Shown here: positions 27,511 through 35,951 of the stretch, in pieces | Layout of the letters: the number at the start of each line of letters is the position of its first letter | How positions within the stretch are numbered: the stretch's first letter is position 1 | NCBI RefSeq assembly: GCF_000496835.1 | Contig: NZ_KI543237.1 | Span: forward strand, 229,656-293,655 | DNA from: Thalassobacillus devorans MSP14 | Lineage (GTDB): Bacteria; Bacillota; Bacilli; Bacillales; Halobacillaceae | Length of the DNA: 64,000 bases | Reading direction: 5' to 3' | The notes under the pieces: generated by a model | The model's database searches: none | Seen by the model: only the letters and a program-made list of their open reading frames with translations | Told to the model about the DNA's origin: nothing | Translations under genes and position numbers: made by a program

Positions 27511-29094
27511 TTAAAATTCTCCGCCAAATTGCTGCATTAAGTAATTAGACTGTGAATTCATTTTCTGGATCGCTTGCTCCATCTGAGTAAATTGAGACCA
27601 GTATCGATCTTCTATTTGAATTAAACGGTCCTGGAATGCATCCATGCGATCATTGATATTCTTCAATTGCCTTCCCAGAACAAAATTATTATCCAGACTG
27701 GTGGACTTTCCCGCTTTCTTTTCAATAGTTTCTACTGTACGCTCCAAGGTGGTCTCCAATCTACGGACAATCCCTTTTTCAGTTCCTTTCCCGTCTGCCG
27801 CAAAGAGCTGATGGACGGAGTCAGGGTTTTCTCTCAGTGCAGCTCGCAGCTTATCTTCATCAATCAGAAGCTTGCCGCCATCACGGTAATTGGGGGAAGT
27901 AGTGATTCCTATTTGAGCCAGGTGGTTATATGCTCCAGCTCCTTCCACGGTGTTATACCAGTTATTACGCATTTCTGATAATGCACCACGGATAGCGGCA
28001 TCCCCACTGAGCATCCCTTTTTTGGCTTTTTCTTCCCACAGCTCGATTTCTTTCTCTTCCATGTTTTCCCGCTGTTGTTCAGTCAATGGTTTAAACTCAC
28101 GATTTCTTCGTTCACCGATTTTTTCATTCAAACTTTCGATGATGCCATTATATTTGTCAATATACTTCGTAATTTTCTCTAAAGACGCCTCAGTATTGCT
28201 GCTTACATTGATTTTAGCCTGGCCGTTTGTGATGTTATTGAAACTAAACGTAATCCCATTTAACGTATAGCTATTTTTGAATGATTCGATTTCCAATGCA
28301 CCGTTATAGGTGAATAGAGCGTTATCTCCACCTTGTTCTGCTCTATCCCAAGTACCATCAGCCTGTTTCCTGCCATTTTTTATGTCTAATAGGTCAACAA
28401 AGAAACTACTATCGGTAGAAGAGTCAAACCCAATTTCAGCTCCTAAATAAACGGAAGGGTCTTGATTGAAATCACCTGTTTCCGTTCGCTCGATTACTAC
28501 CTTATCCGCCTGCGAATCAAAAAATGCCCGGACACCATTATCCGCATCTGTTATTTTCTTCAAAATATCATTCAATGATTCTTCCCCTGAAACTGTATAC
28601 GTGTGCTGTACAGGAGTCCCATCTTTTTTAAAAGTAAAGAACTCGTACGATGTTTCCGCAGTGGGGTCAGTACTGAAATCAAACCCTGCACTATTCTTCA
28701 AATTTGCAGCAGCAGTTTTAAGGGGGGCTTCTGGATCGAACATTTTCCCAGCGGATGATATACCATTTTGGCTGACGTTGATTGCAGAAGATGCCAGTTG
28801 CTTCACTTCTACATTATAACTTCCTGTGGAAGCACTGGCTGTAGCCGTCGCAGCTACAGCTCCTTCTTGTGAAGAGGTAGTAGTTTTTGAGTTGAATGTA
28901 CGCTGAAGCTTCATATCCAGAGTCAGGTTATCAAGCTCTAATAACTGCTTGTTGACATCGCGATAGGCATCCCGCTGCCACGTCAGCCACGTTTTATCCT
29001 GTTCCATTTTATCAAGCGGCATCCGTTCCGCTTTCATAAGATCTTTGACAATGCCATCGATGTCCATGCCGGAAGCTAAACCACCTATACGCAT
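27511..29094 (-). CDS. fliD: Flagellar hook-associated protein 2 (filament cap)
   Basis: The 527-residue FliD begins MRIGGLASGMDIDGIVKDLM, the conserved N-terminal D0 helix. It ends in the C-terminal helix (RLIQIEDRYWSQFTQMEQ and NYLMQQFGGEF) that forms the cap. FliD caps the growing filament and promotes flagellin folding. GGTGG lies about 10 nt before ATG. The gene follows the flaG remnant and a sigma-D promoter. Confidence 0.94.
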   Translation of the reverse strand: MRIGGLASGMDIDGIVKDLMKAERMPLDKMEQDKTWLTWQRDAYRDVNKQLLELDNLTLDMKLQRTFNSKTTTSSQEGAVAATATASASTGSYNVEVKQLASSAINVSQNGISSAGKMFDPEAPLKTAAANLKNSAGFDFSTDPTAETSYEFFTFKKDGTPVQHTYTVSGEESLNDILKKITDADNGVRAFFDSQADKVVIERTETGDFNQDPSVYLGAEIGFDSSTDSSFFVDLLDIKNGRKQADGTWDRAEQGGDNALFTYNGALEIESFKNSYTLNGITFSFNNITNGQAKINVSSNTEASLEKITKYIDKYNGIIESLNEKIGERRNREFKPLTEQQRENMEEKEIELWEEKAKKGMLSGDAAIRGALSEMRNNWYNTVEGAGAYNHLAQIGITTSPNYRDGGKLLIDEDKLRAALRENPDSVHQLFAADGKGTEKGIVRRLETTLERTVETIEKKAGKSTSLDNNFVLGRQLKNINDRMDAFQDRLIQIEDRYWSQFTQMEQAIQKMNSQSNYLMQQFGGEF

Positions 29095-29109
29095 ATCCGT
29101 TGCACCACC

Positions 29110-29238
29110 TTATATTTTATGATCGACGATGAAGCTGAGGGATCCAGCCATTGCCGCGTATATATCAAGCAGACGTTTGGGTGGTATTTCCTTCACTGCT
29201 TCTTTCGTCTTCGTATCTATCAATGTTATATATGCAAT
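29110..29238 (-). pseudogene. flaG: flaG remnant (C-terminal 42 codons)
   Basis: On the minus strand a frame without a start codon encodes IAYITLIDTKTKEAV, KEIPPKRLLDIYAAMAG and SLSFIVDHKI, then TAA. This is the conserved C-terminal half of FlaG, and the gene position immediately before fliD is the B. subtilis one. An in-frame TGA lies just upstream (29241-29239), and beyond it is a sigma-D promoter rather than coding sequence. The N-terminal half is therefore missing. An alternative is translation from TTG (the L of TLID), but no ribosome-binding site supports it. Confidence 0.75.
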
Positions 29239-29247
29239 TCATATTTT

Positions 29248-29274
29248 ATATCGGCTGAAATCAAAAGGAGTTAA
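29248..29274 (-). promoter_or_regulatory. Sigma-D promoter upstream of fliD-fliS-fliT
   Basis: On the minus strand TTAA (29274-29271), N15, GCCGATAT (29255-29248). The -10 is a perfect match to the sigma-D consensus (TAAA-N15-GCCGATAT) and the -35 has one mismatch. It probably drives fliD-fliS-fliT through the flaG remnant. It could descend from the hag or flaG promoter. Confidence 0.8.
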
Positions 29275-29300
29275 AGTGATGCAACCAAAAAGAACCTCCA

Positions 29301-29333
29301 CCTCGGACGCTCCACTTATTGAGGATTCCGAGG
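29301..29333 (-). terminator. Weak terminator of the EamA gene
   Basis: CCTCGGA / TCCGAGG stem spans the stop codon; a short T run (TTCTTTTT) follows on the minus strand. Confidence 0.5.
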
Positions 29334-30239
29334 CAAAGGTTTTTCTTTAAAAATCTGGGAAACAGCTATTCCTGAGAGTATAAAGGCAGCGCCCAGTAAT
29401 ACGTTCAAGGTCAATTGTTCATTTAACAAAACCGCTCCAAAAAACATACCAAATACCGGCACTAACAAAGTTGATAATGTGGCGGTTACCATATCTATAT
29501 TAGTCAAGATAATGAACCAGAGGGTAAAACATAAGGCCGATGCCAGCACACCAGTAAATAACACATAATAGATGCTTTCCGGGGTCAGGCGAAGAGGTTT
29601 CCCCCATTCCATAATGAAGGCGGCGAGCGCCAGGCCGATAGAACCGAATAACATCTGATAAGCGGAAACTTGCAGATTCGTAATGTTCTTTAACTTTTTT
29701 CTATAATAGACATTAGAAGCCCCCCATGAAATCGCAGCTATGATAATCAATGCTTCCCCTGTCAAAACTGTCATATTCTGGGCGATAAGTACGTCCCACC
29801 CCAATATGGTAATAAGACCAATCATGCCGAGCGCAAGTCCTGCCGCTTTGATCTTCTGTATTTTTTCACCTAAAAACCTCGCAGCGAGCAAACTGCTCCA
29901 AAGTGGCATGGAATACAGGAGAACGGATGACTTCCCGGCATCGACAAATCGGAGACCATACATGACCAGCAAAAAAACCACCGTCGTTTGCAATAAACCC
30001 ACGATAGCCAGATGCCGCCATTGGTCTTTTGACGGTGGTCCTACTTTGAATAGCAATAACACTATAAACATAGTCAATGTTCCGGTACCGAAACGAAGCG
30101 CAGAAAAAGTAAAAGGCCCCATGAAATCAAGCGATGCTTTCATGAGTGCCCACGCATAGCCCCATATGAGGGTAATCGACAGAATCAAGAACCCCAATAG
30201 CCCTTTCTTGTTACCTAAGGAAAATATTGATGATTTCAA
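29316..30239 (-). CDS. EamA/DMT-family transporter
   Basis: The 307-residue protein has ten predicted transmembrane helices in two EamA repeats (about 12-140 and 155-295), e.g. LIWGYAWALMKASLDFMGPF in the first and IAAISWGASNVYYRKKL at the start of the second. Such transporters export metabolites or amino acids; the substrate is unknown. It starts at TTG with GGGGGG upstream. It lies 18 nt after csrA and just before the flaG remnant, where hag normally sits in Bacillus, so it is likely an intruder co-transcribed with csrA. Confidence 0.9.
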   Translation of the reverse strand: MKSSIFSLGNKKGLLGFLILSITLIWGYAWALMKASLDFMGPFTFSALRFGTGTLTMFIVLLLFKVGPPSKDQWRHLAIVGLLQTTVVFLLVMYGLRFVDAGKSSVLLYSMPLWSSLLAARFLGEKIQKIKAAGLALGMIGLITILGWDVLIAQNMTVLTGEALIIIAAISWGASNVYYRKKLKNITNLQVSAYQMLFGSIGLALAAFIMEWGKPLRLTPESIYYVLFTGVLASALCFTLWFIILTNIDMVTATLSTLLVPVFGMFFGAVLLNEQLTLNVLLGAAFILSGIAVSQIFKEKPLPRNPQ

Positions 30240-30257
30240 TATGATCCCCCCCTTAAT

Positions 30258-30491
30258 CTATTCCTTTGTCTTATCACCGTTCTTGATCATATCCAACCAA
30301 GCTGCCGGAGCTTGAATAGCTTCCTTGTTCTCTTCTGTAATCTTCTCATAGACTTCCTGACGATGAATATCGATATGCTTCGGAGCAGCTATACCGATTT
30401 TTACTTGATCGCCCTCAACGGCAATCACCTTCACTTCAATGTCATCTCCGATTTTCAGGGACTCATTTACTTTTCGATTCAGCACCAGCAT
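30258..30491 (-). CDS. csrA: Translational regulator CsrA
   Basis: The 77-residue RNA-binding protein starts [20 protein letters not shown], has the family's RNA-contact segment ([15 protein letters not shown]) and a tail slightly longer than E. coli CsrA. AGGAGG lies 9 nt upstream. In B. subtilis CsrA represses hag translation and is sequestered by FliW. Its start lies inside the end of fliW, a 29-nt overlap. The hag gene itself is not adjacent here. Confidence 0.96.
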   Translation of the reverse strand: MLVLNRKVNESLKIGDDIEVKVIAVEGDQVKIGIAAPKHIDIHRQEVYEKITEENKEAIQAPAAWLDMIKNGDKTKE

Positions 30492-30933
30492 GCTGTACGT
30501 CCTCCTTTCTAAATGAAGCGAGCAAGTGTTTCGTGTGATAGGAGGTATCATTCAATATCACTTGTTTCCCTATATTTTCATTATAGTTCACTACTAGAGG
30601 AGCCTGAAGGTTGACGGTGGTTTTTGAAAAAGGATTTCTTAGTGTCACCACGGATAAAATGATAACGTCTTCAGGTGTAGATGCCTTCAATAGCTTTTGT
30701 GTCTGTGTGTCTATTTCAAATTCATAATTGGATAAGAACAAGTATGGATTTGTGACAACCAAGGCAACTTCCGGGTGATGAACCGACTGCAGGACCTGAT
30801 ACACCCCTTCCTTGTCCATTTTCAATAGCACAAACGCTTTTTCCTGCTCAAAGCCGGGAAGGCCGGCCGGAAAGTCAATGATTTCATTTTTTCCTATAGT
30901 CAATTCCCCAAAAAATTTCGTTGCTATCTTCAT
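30463..30933 (-). CDS. fliW: Flagellar assembly factor FliW
   Basis: The 156-residue protein has FliW landmarks: [27 protein letters not shown] and NLQAPLVVN. It binds CsrA, or flagellin when available, so flagellin level controls CsrA. The ATG chosen has AAGGGTG 6 nt upstream; an in-frame GTG three codons earlier overlaps that site. The C terminus runs past the csrA start with an unusual polar tail ([14 protein letters not shown]). Confidence 0.93.
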   Translation of the reverse strand: MKIATKFFGELTIGKNEIIDFPAGLPGFEQEKAFVLLKMDKEGVYQVLQSVHHPEVALVVTNPYLFLSNYEFEIDTQTQKLLKASTPEDVIILSVVTLRNPFSKTTVNLQAPLVVNYNENIGKQVILNDTSYHTKHLLASFRKEDVQHAGAESKSK

Positions 30934-30944
30934 ATGTATCACCC

Positions 30945-31532
30945 TTATATTTCAGTTTCGAATTGGTAACCTTTATATGTTAAGTTTACAAAATCAAGGT
31001 CCAATGAAGCATATTTACTCATGGAAATGTTAACCTCACCAGGCTTATAGTCGTGTCGAAGATTTTGTGGTACTGTTTCAATGACCGGGGCGTTGGGCGT
31101 CACATGAATGTCAGGTCGCTGCACATGGTATTTCAAACCTACCAGGTCATACGCCGGCATACCGCCCGGCTGATAATAAAAGTTCCAGACCGCATTACGG
31201 GCTGCCTGATCTGCTATAGGGCTGCCCCCCTGTTCTATCTGCATCAGTTCATCCCCCTCCACAGATGCTCTTGCAATACCTTCCAACAATGCCTTCCTGA
31301 CGTGAACAGCGGTCTCCCTTGTTCTTTCCTGAGAGCTCTTCAGACCAAGGTTATGCCTGGCATTGGTCTGATCGATCGTCAGTTTACCCGGTCGCTGCCT
31401 GATCGTCACATCTGCTTTTGGCTGCTGGATGCTCTGACGGGCTTTCGGCTGCTCGAGGGACTGACTGGCCGGCTGGGTCTCTATTTTGAGAGTTGCACGT
31501 TGACTGGAAAGTCTGATTTGAGGAAAATTCAT
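30945..31532 (-). CDS. yviE: YviE-like protein (DUF6470)
   Basis: The 195-residue protein starts MNFPQIRLSSQRATLKIET (GAGGTGA 4 nt before ATG). It has a Gln-rich repeated stretch (QSLEQPKARQSIQQPKADV) and conserved WNFYYQPGGMPAYDLV-type blocks of the DUF6470 family. The gene sits between flgL and fliW as yviE does in B. subtilis. Function is unknown; context suggests a flagellar role. Confidence 0.85.
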   Translation of the reverse strand: MNFPQIRLSSQRATLKIETQPASQSLEQPKARQSIQQPKADVTIRQRPGKLTIDQTNARHNLGLKSSQERTRETAVHVRKALLEGIARASVEGDELMQIEQGGSPIADQAARNAVWNFYYQPGGMPAYDLVGLKYHVQRPDIHVTPNAPVIETVPQNLRHDYKPGEVNISMSKYASLDLDFVNLTYKGYQFETEI

Positions 31533-31642
31533 CTTCTCACCTCTTATTAGAAAACCCTGGCTTGTCGCCAAGTAATTACGGCAAAAGCCTCAGTAATTCT
31601 TATACTTTAATCTTTTAACAAATTTAAACTTTCCTAAAGTAT

Positions 31643-31671
31643 AAAAAAAGCTACCTGAATTCAGATAGCTT
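31643..31671 (-). terminator. Terminator overlapping the flgL stop codon
   Basis: AGCTA-c-CTGAATTCAG-a-TAGCT stem with seven U after it on the minus strand. It ends the flgM-flgN-flgK-flgL transcript or limits readthrough into yviE. Confidence 0.8.
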
Positions 31672-32572
31672 ATCGTAAAAAGTCCATCAAGGTTGGCTGG
31701 ATGATGCGCGCACCTACTCCAAGCGCAGCACGGTGCACACTTTCCTGTGTTTTTAACTCTGTAATCACCTTTTCGATATCAGCATCTTCATTGTCGGAAA
31801 GAATCCTGGTTGCTGTAATTTCCTGTTGCGCCAAACGATCTTCTACCAGTTCAACACGATTCATCCTTGCTCCTAAATCGGCACGTTCGTCCACAATAGT
31901 GTTGATATGACGATCAATTATATCCAGGTAACCATTCAACCTGCTTTCATCGTTACCTTTCAAAGCACCTTCGAGCCCTTGAAGATCTGAGAACAACTCA
32001 TCCGAAAACACATTTACCGGGTCGATATTGGCTTTTAAAGAGTTACCTTTAGAAATCTCAATCATCACTTTTCCGGAATTGTTACTTACTTTGACTGTAC
32101 CGGGATCGTCTGCGGGCGGATCCGCTTCTACTATATCGACAGGAGCATTCAACGTATCAGTACCATTAAATATATATTTATTATTCACTTTAGTATTCGC
32201 AATATCAATCATATGGTCCTTCAGCTGACCGATTTCTTTTGCGATATTTGCTTTTTGATCCTGGTCGTATGTGCCATTGCTCGCCTGTACGGTCAATTCC
32301 CGTACACGCTGCATAGCTTGTGTAGCCTTATCCATCGCACTGTCCGAGTTTTCCATCCAATTATGCATCTCATTAAGGTTACGCTGAAATTGCTTGACTT
32401 CATTCAACTGAGTACGATAATTCATCCCCTTCATAGCAACCACCGGGTCATCGGAAGGCCGATTGATTTTTTTTCCGGTTGAAAGCTGCTCCTGGAATTT
32501 ACCCATCCGTTCATAACTGTTACTAAGATGGCTTAGCATATTACTGCTTAACATCCCTTGTGTCACCCGCAT
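31670..32572 (-). CDS. flgL: Flagellar hook-associated protein 3
   Basis: The 300-residue flagellin-like protein has the N-terminal MRVTQGMLSSNMLSHLSNSY helix and the matching C-terminal helix (ESVHRAALGVGARIIQP, then LMDFLR). FlgL with FlgK joins hook and filament. It lies 11 nt downstream of flgK. The central variable domain (about 135-200) is short. Confidence 0.93.
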   Translation of the reverse strand: MRVTQGMLSSNMLSHLSNSYERMGKFQEQLSTGKKINRPSDDPVVAMKGMNYRTQLNEVKQFQRNLNEMHNWMENSDSAMDKATQAMQRVRELTVQASNGTYDQDQKANIAKEIGQLKDHMIDIANTKVNNKYIFNGTDTLNAPVDIVEADPPADDPGTVKVSNNSGKVMIEISKGNSLKANIDPVNVFSDELFSDLQGLEGALKGNDESRLNGYLDIIDRHINTIVDERADLGARMNRVELVEDRLAQQEITATRILSDNEDADIEKVITELKTQESVHRAALGVGARIIQPTLMDFLR

Positions 32573-32583
32573 CGTTTATCCAC

Positions 32584-34173
32584 CTACCTTCCTACTAATC
32601 CCATTTGATTGATAATCCGATCGAGCATCTCGTCCACGGCTGTCATATTTCTTGCAGCAGCGTTATAGGCATGCTGAAACTTGATCATATTGGTCATTTC
32701 TTCATCAAGGGAAACTGCACTGACAGACTGTCTGCGCTGGGCCACGGATTCTTTGAGTGCTAAGGAATTATTTTCAAAACGTTGGTATTCCTGGGATTCT
32801 ACCCCCATTTTTCCAATGACACCCTCATAGTAGCTTTTCATACTTGTCCCTTTGCCCAGACCTGCCAATTCAGCATCTTTGACATCAGCTAAAGCAAGAG
32901 CGTTCGAACCATCTCCGGCAAATGGCTGCTCCTTTGCTGCAGCAGCGATATAGTCTGTATCCTCTTTGATGTCAACATGAATACCCAACCGGCCAGCCAG
33001 ACCTGTCGTACCTTCTTCTGTAAGAAGAGAAGTCCCATCTGTAAAGAAAGGTGGAGAACTGACGGATGGCTGCTCCCCATTTATATTATTTTTAATATCT
33101 TTCAAGTTGGCTCCATCCTGGTGGACTCTGTTAAATTCGTCTGCAAACGCGTAAGCCATTTCATCTAAATCCATCAGCATCTCAGGGTACATACCGCGGG
33201 GTTCTCCCTCACTATTCCGATAACCATGAGCCTCTTTAAGTGCCAGCAGTTTCCCCTGGGAATCATATGTATCCATATTTTCACTATCGCCATTACCATC
33301 TATGGGAGACAATGAAAAACGTGTAACCATACTTCTGCCGGCAGTTTCATTAAATTCAGCTTTCAAGTGGTAGATCTGTGCCTCCCCTTGCTCCGGCTTG
33401 CCATTTACGAGTACATATTTTTCCGTTCCGTTCACTAATTGAATAGTCGCCTGGCCCACCGCCATTGCATCCGGCTTACCATTACTCTTTTCATAATTAA
33501 CTTCGACAGCCATCAACTGTGATAATTCATCAATTAAGCGGTCACGTTCATCATACAAATCATTAGGCAGATAACCATGCGGCTCGTCATTCCCTATCTG
33601 CTGATTGAGCTTGTCGATTTGGGTAATCAGAGAATTAGCATCTTTGACCGTTACATCTATTTCGTTTGCTAAATCCTTTTGAATACCTTTTAAAGATTCA
33701 GATAAATATTTGAAAGTTTCTGCAACTGCTATCCCGCGCTGGCGTACGACAGATCTTGCGCCAGCATCTTCCGGGTTGGTCGCTAAGTCCTGTAACGATC
33801 GCCAAAAACGATCCATCGTTTTGGAAAGTCCCTGTTCACTCGGCTCATTCATAATTTCTTCCATTTTACGGATAGCATCAGCCTTCGACTCCCAATATCC
33901 TGTCTTATTTGCCTCTCCTCGAAATTGGATATCTAAAAATTGTTCACGCACACGTTCAATGGAACCTGCCTGGACTCCACTCCCAACTTGCCCCGGGATT
34001 TCCGGACGGTTTCTTGAAGCTGGCGGATATGGTGCCGTTTGCTCAAAATTGACTCGCTGGCGTGTGTAGCCTGGGGTATTTGCATTTGCAATATTATGCC
34101 CTGTCGTATGTAAAGCGGACTGCTGGGTGAACAATCCGCGTTTGGCTACCTCTAAGCCATGGAATGTCGACAT
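32584..34173 (-). CDS. flgK: Flagellar hook-associated protein 1
   Basis: The 529-residue protein begins with the rod/hook motif FHGLEVAKRGLFTQQSALHT, then GHNIANANTPGYTRQRV. It ends with the C-terminal helix DEEMTNMIKFQHAYNAAARN. It is exported by the flagellar secretion system and forms the hook-filament junction. It lies between flgN (its chaperone) and flgL in the expected operon order. Confidence 0.95.
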   Translation of the reverse strand: MSTFHGLEVAKRGLFTQQSALHTTGHNIANANTPGYTRQRVNFEQTAPYPPASRNRPEIPGQVGSGVQAGSIERVREQFLDIQFRGEANKTGYWESKADAIRKMEEIMNEPSEQGLSKTMDRFWRSLQDLATNPEDAGARSVVRQRGIAVAETFKYLSESLKGIQKDLANEIDVTVKDANSLITQIDKLNQQIGNDEPHGYLPNDLYDERDRLIDELSQLMAVEVNYEKSNGKPDAMAVGQATIQLVNGTEKYVLVNGKPEQGEAQIYHLKAEFNETAGRSMVTRFSLSPIDGNGDSENMDTYDSQGKLLALKEAHGYRNSEGEPRGMYPEMLMDLDEMAYAFADEFNRVHQDGANLKDIKNNINGEQPSVSSPPFFTDGTSLLTEEGTTGLAGRLGIHVDIKEDTDYIAAAAKEQPFAGDGSNALALADVKDAELAGLGKGTSMKSYYEGVIGKMGVESQEYQRFENNSLALKESVAQRRQSVSAVSLDEEMTNMIKFQHAYNAAARNMTAVDEMLDRIINQMGLVGR

Positions 34174-34191
34174 TTAGAATAGACTCCTCTC

Positions 34192-34683
34192 TTACGCTTT
34201 CGAATCAAAAACAGAACTTTTTTCTTTGTCAGAAGCTCCGGTTTGTTTATTGTAATTCATGCTATTAAGGCTTGGCTGCAGCATATCCAGTGATAAATGG
34301 ATAAATTGCAATGATTGCTTCGTCAACTCAACGTTGAGCTGTTCCTGCTGCTTCAATTCGGTGACAAGGAAGACCAGGTCTTCAAATAATGCTTCCAACA
34401 AGTTTTTTTCTTGCGTATCTTCCAGACATTCAAGCACTCCTGACAGGGTGGGAGCTGCTGATTCTATATCTTGATGGCAGCACCAGTCAGTAACTGTATG
34501 AACGCGTTCATTTTCGATTTTTGTAATCGCCTGGATATGTTTGCGCTCTTTGGCCAACAATTGCTGAAGACTCCCTGTATCTCCTTTTTTTAACAGTTCT
34601 GTTTTTTTGCAGGATAAATATAACAGACTTTCATGCAATTGTTTCAGATTTTCCATTTGATCCCTGATTTTAGTTATGGACAC
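34192..34683 (-). CDS. flgN: FlgN export chaperone (YvyG-like)
   Basis: The 163-residue mostly alpha-helical protein has the FlgN-family pattern (LKQLHESLLYLSCKKTELLK, ALFEDLVFLVTELKQQEQLN). It is preceded by flgM and followed by flgK, matching B. subtilis flgM-yvyG-flgK. FlgN escorts FlgK and FlgL to the export gate. Translation starts at GTG after a G-rich Shine-Dalgarno sequence. Confidence 0.85.
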   Translation of the reverse strand: MSITKIRDQMENLKQLHESLLYLSCKKTELLKKGDTGSLQQLLAKERKHIQAITKIENERVHTVTDWCCHQDIESAAPTLSGVLECLEDTQEKNLLEALFEDLVFLVTELKQQEQLNVELTKQSLQFIHLSLDMLQPSLNSMNYNKQTGASDKEKSSVFDSKA

Positions 34684-34697
34684 CAGTTGCCCCCCCC

Positions 34698-34964
34698 TTA
34701 CTTACGGCTGTTCCAGAATTGGATCATTTTTTTTGCAGTCTTCTCCGCATTGATTTTATATTCCCCTTGATCAATGACATGTTTGATTTCCGCTACTTTC
34801 TTCTCACGTGCTGCATCCGGGCGGGCATTCTCCTGCAGGTTCTTTGCCTGATGGGATATTTCCACCTTATCTTCCTTCTGCGATGCTTTCCTGATCTCTG
34901 TCTGTTTGTTCAGCTGCTTTTGATAAGGGTTCAAACCGGTATGGTTCGGCCCATTGATTTTCAT
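34698..34964 (-). CDS. flgM: Anti-sigma-D factor FlgM
   Basis: The 88-residue protein starts MKINGPNHTGLNPYQKQL and has the FlgM C-terminal binding helices (KKVAEIKHVIDQGEYKINAE, KTAKKMIQFW). It inhibits sigma-D until the hook is complete. A sigma-D promoter lies about 50 nt upstream. GAGGTG precedes the ATG. Confidence 0.93.
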   Translation of the reverse strand: MKINGPNHTGLNPYQKQLNKQTEIRKASQKEDKVEISHQAKNLQENARPDAAREKKVAEIKHVIDQGEYKINAEKTAKKMIQFWNSRK

Positions 34965-35012
34965 TCCCCTTCACCTCACTCTTTATAGCTTCCGACATTC
35001 ATTTTACTCTAT

Positions 35013-35039
35013 TTATCGGTTCAACAAAGCCATCATTTA
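35013..35039 (-). promoter_or_regulatory. Sigma-D promoter of flgM
   Basis: On the minus strand TAAA (35039-35036), N15, ACCGATAA (35020-35013). The -35 is perfect and the -10 matches 6 of 8 bases. In B. subtilis flgM also has a sigma-D promoter. Confidence 0.75.
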
Positions 35040-35266
35040 ATATTACTTTTTACCCCTTTTCAAATAGGTCCCTGACCCAGCAGAAACTGTAAAATGCGGG
35101 GAGCCTTTACAGCGGGGGAGACTGTGTGAGGCTTGCAGAACCTTATTGTATGAAGTAAAAGCGCCCATCTGGATGAATTTGTCAATTCTCCTGCAATTAA
35201 AATGCCATTCCCCATACAGGCCTTCTAATGATTTTATCGGAAAATGGATTCTGATTTATTAACATT
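35040..35266. other. Noncoding gap between comFC and flgM
   Basis: In B. subtilis yvyF lies here. No open frame or Cys-rich YvyF-like sequence is visible on either strand. The only structure is a CTGTAAA/TTTACAG hairpin (about 35088-35114) that could end comFC transcripts. Confidence 0.5.
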
Positions 35267-35950
35267 TCACCCACTTCTTATTAGAGTTAAGGAATAAACG
35301 TTCGGTGTACCGTTTGCTTTTAACAATTTCGCTGCATGCCTCAAAGTCATCCCTGTCGTATAGATATCATCCACTAAAAGCACAGGCTGGCGGACTGGCT
35401 CGACCAGCAGAAATGGATTGATGGTTTCCATTCGTTCCTGCCGTGATTTTTTAGACTGTTTTTCACCATGAAGGCGGGACAGTGCCTGTTTCCTTGGAGC
35501 CTTAATGAAGGATGCCAACGCATCTGCCTGGTTGAACCCTCTTTCTTCGAGACGCTCTCCGCTTAACGGTATAGGGACAACTACCACACCGTCGTGCATA
35601 AAGGATTCTTGGAATTTAACTTGGATGAACCCACGAAACAACTCTGCCAAAATATAATCACCACGGTATTTCCAACGTGCCATCACATCTTTCATTTGTT
35701 CATTATAGTAGAAAATGGAAACATTTCGTTCAAGGACACCTCTCCACCTTTCCTGCTCTTCCCACTGTTTACAATCAGGACAGAGCCCAGGTGTCTCCAT
35801 AGGACGACCGCACGATAGACATGTGATTCCCGTAATCTTTTCCCACCCTGACTGACATTCGTGACATACCACTTGATTCTGTGGGAGTGAAAGAAAGTTG
35901 GACCAGGTTACCTGATGTAAAATCACATGGTGACAATTCAAACAGCGCAT
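35267..35950 (-). CDS. comFC: ComFC-like phosphoribosyltransferase-fold competence protein
   Basis: The 227-residue protein has an N-terminal zinc ribbon with three Cys pairs (CLNC, CHEC, CLSC plus CPDC within residues 3-60) and a C-terminal PRTase domain with the PRPP loop VLLVDDIYTTGMT (about 190-202). It aids DNA transformation in competent cells. The start follows GGAGG, which lies within the end of comFA; one base separates the genes, implying coupling. comFB, present between them in B. subtilis, is missing. Confidence 0.92.
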   Translation of the reverse strand: MRCLNCHHVILHQVTWSNFLSLPQNQVVCHECQSGWEKITGITCLSCGRPMETPGLCPDCKQWEEQERWRGVLERNVSIFYYNEQMKDVMARWKYRGDYILAELFRGFIQVKFQESFMHDGVVVVPIPLSGERLEERGFNQADALASFIKAPRKQALSRLHGEKQSKKSRQERMETINPFLLVEPVRQPVLLVDDIYTTGMTLRHAAKLLKANGTPNVYSLTLIRSG

Positions 35951-35951
35951 G

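Noticed and set aside
29129..29350. Plus-strand frame over the fliD-EamA gap
   Set aside because: The opposite strand carries the flaG remnant and a sigma-D promoter. The plus-strand frame has no ribosome-binding site or family resemblance.
35088..35114. yvyF remnant between comFC and flgM
   Set aside because: Neither strand shows the Cys-rich YvyF pattern; only a hairpin is present.
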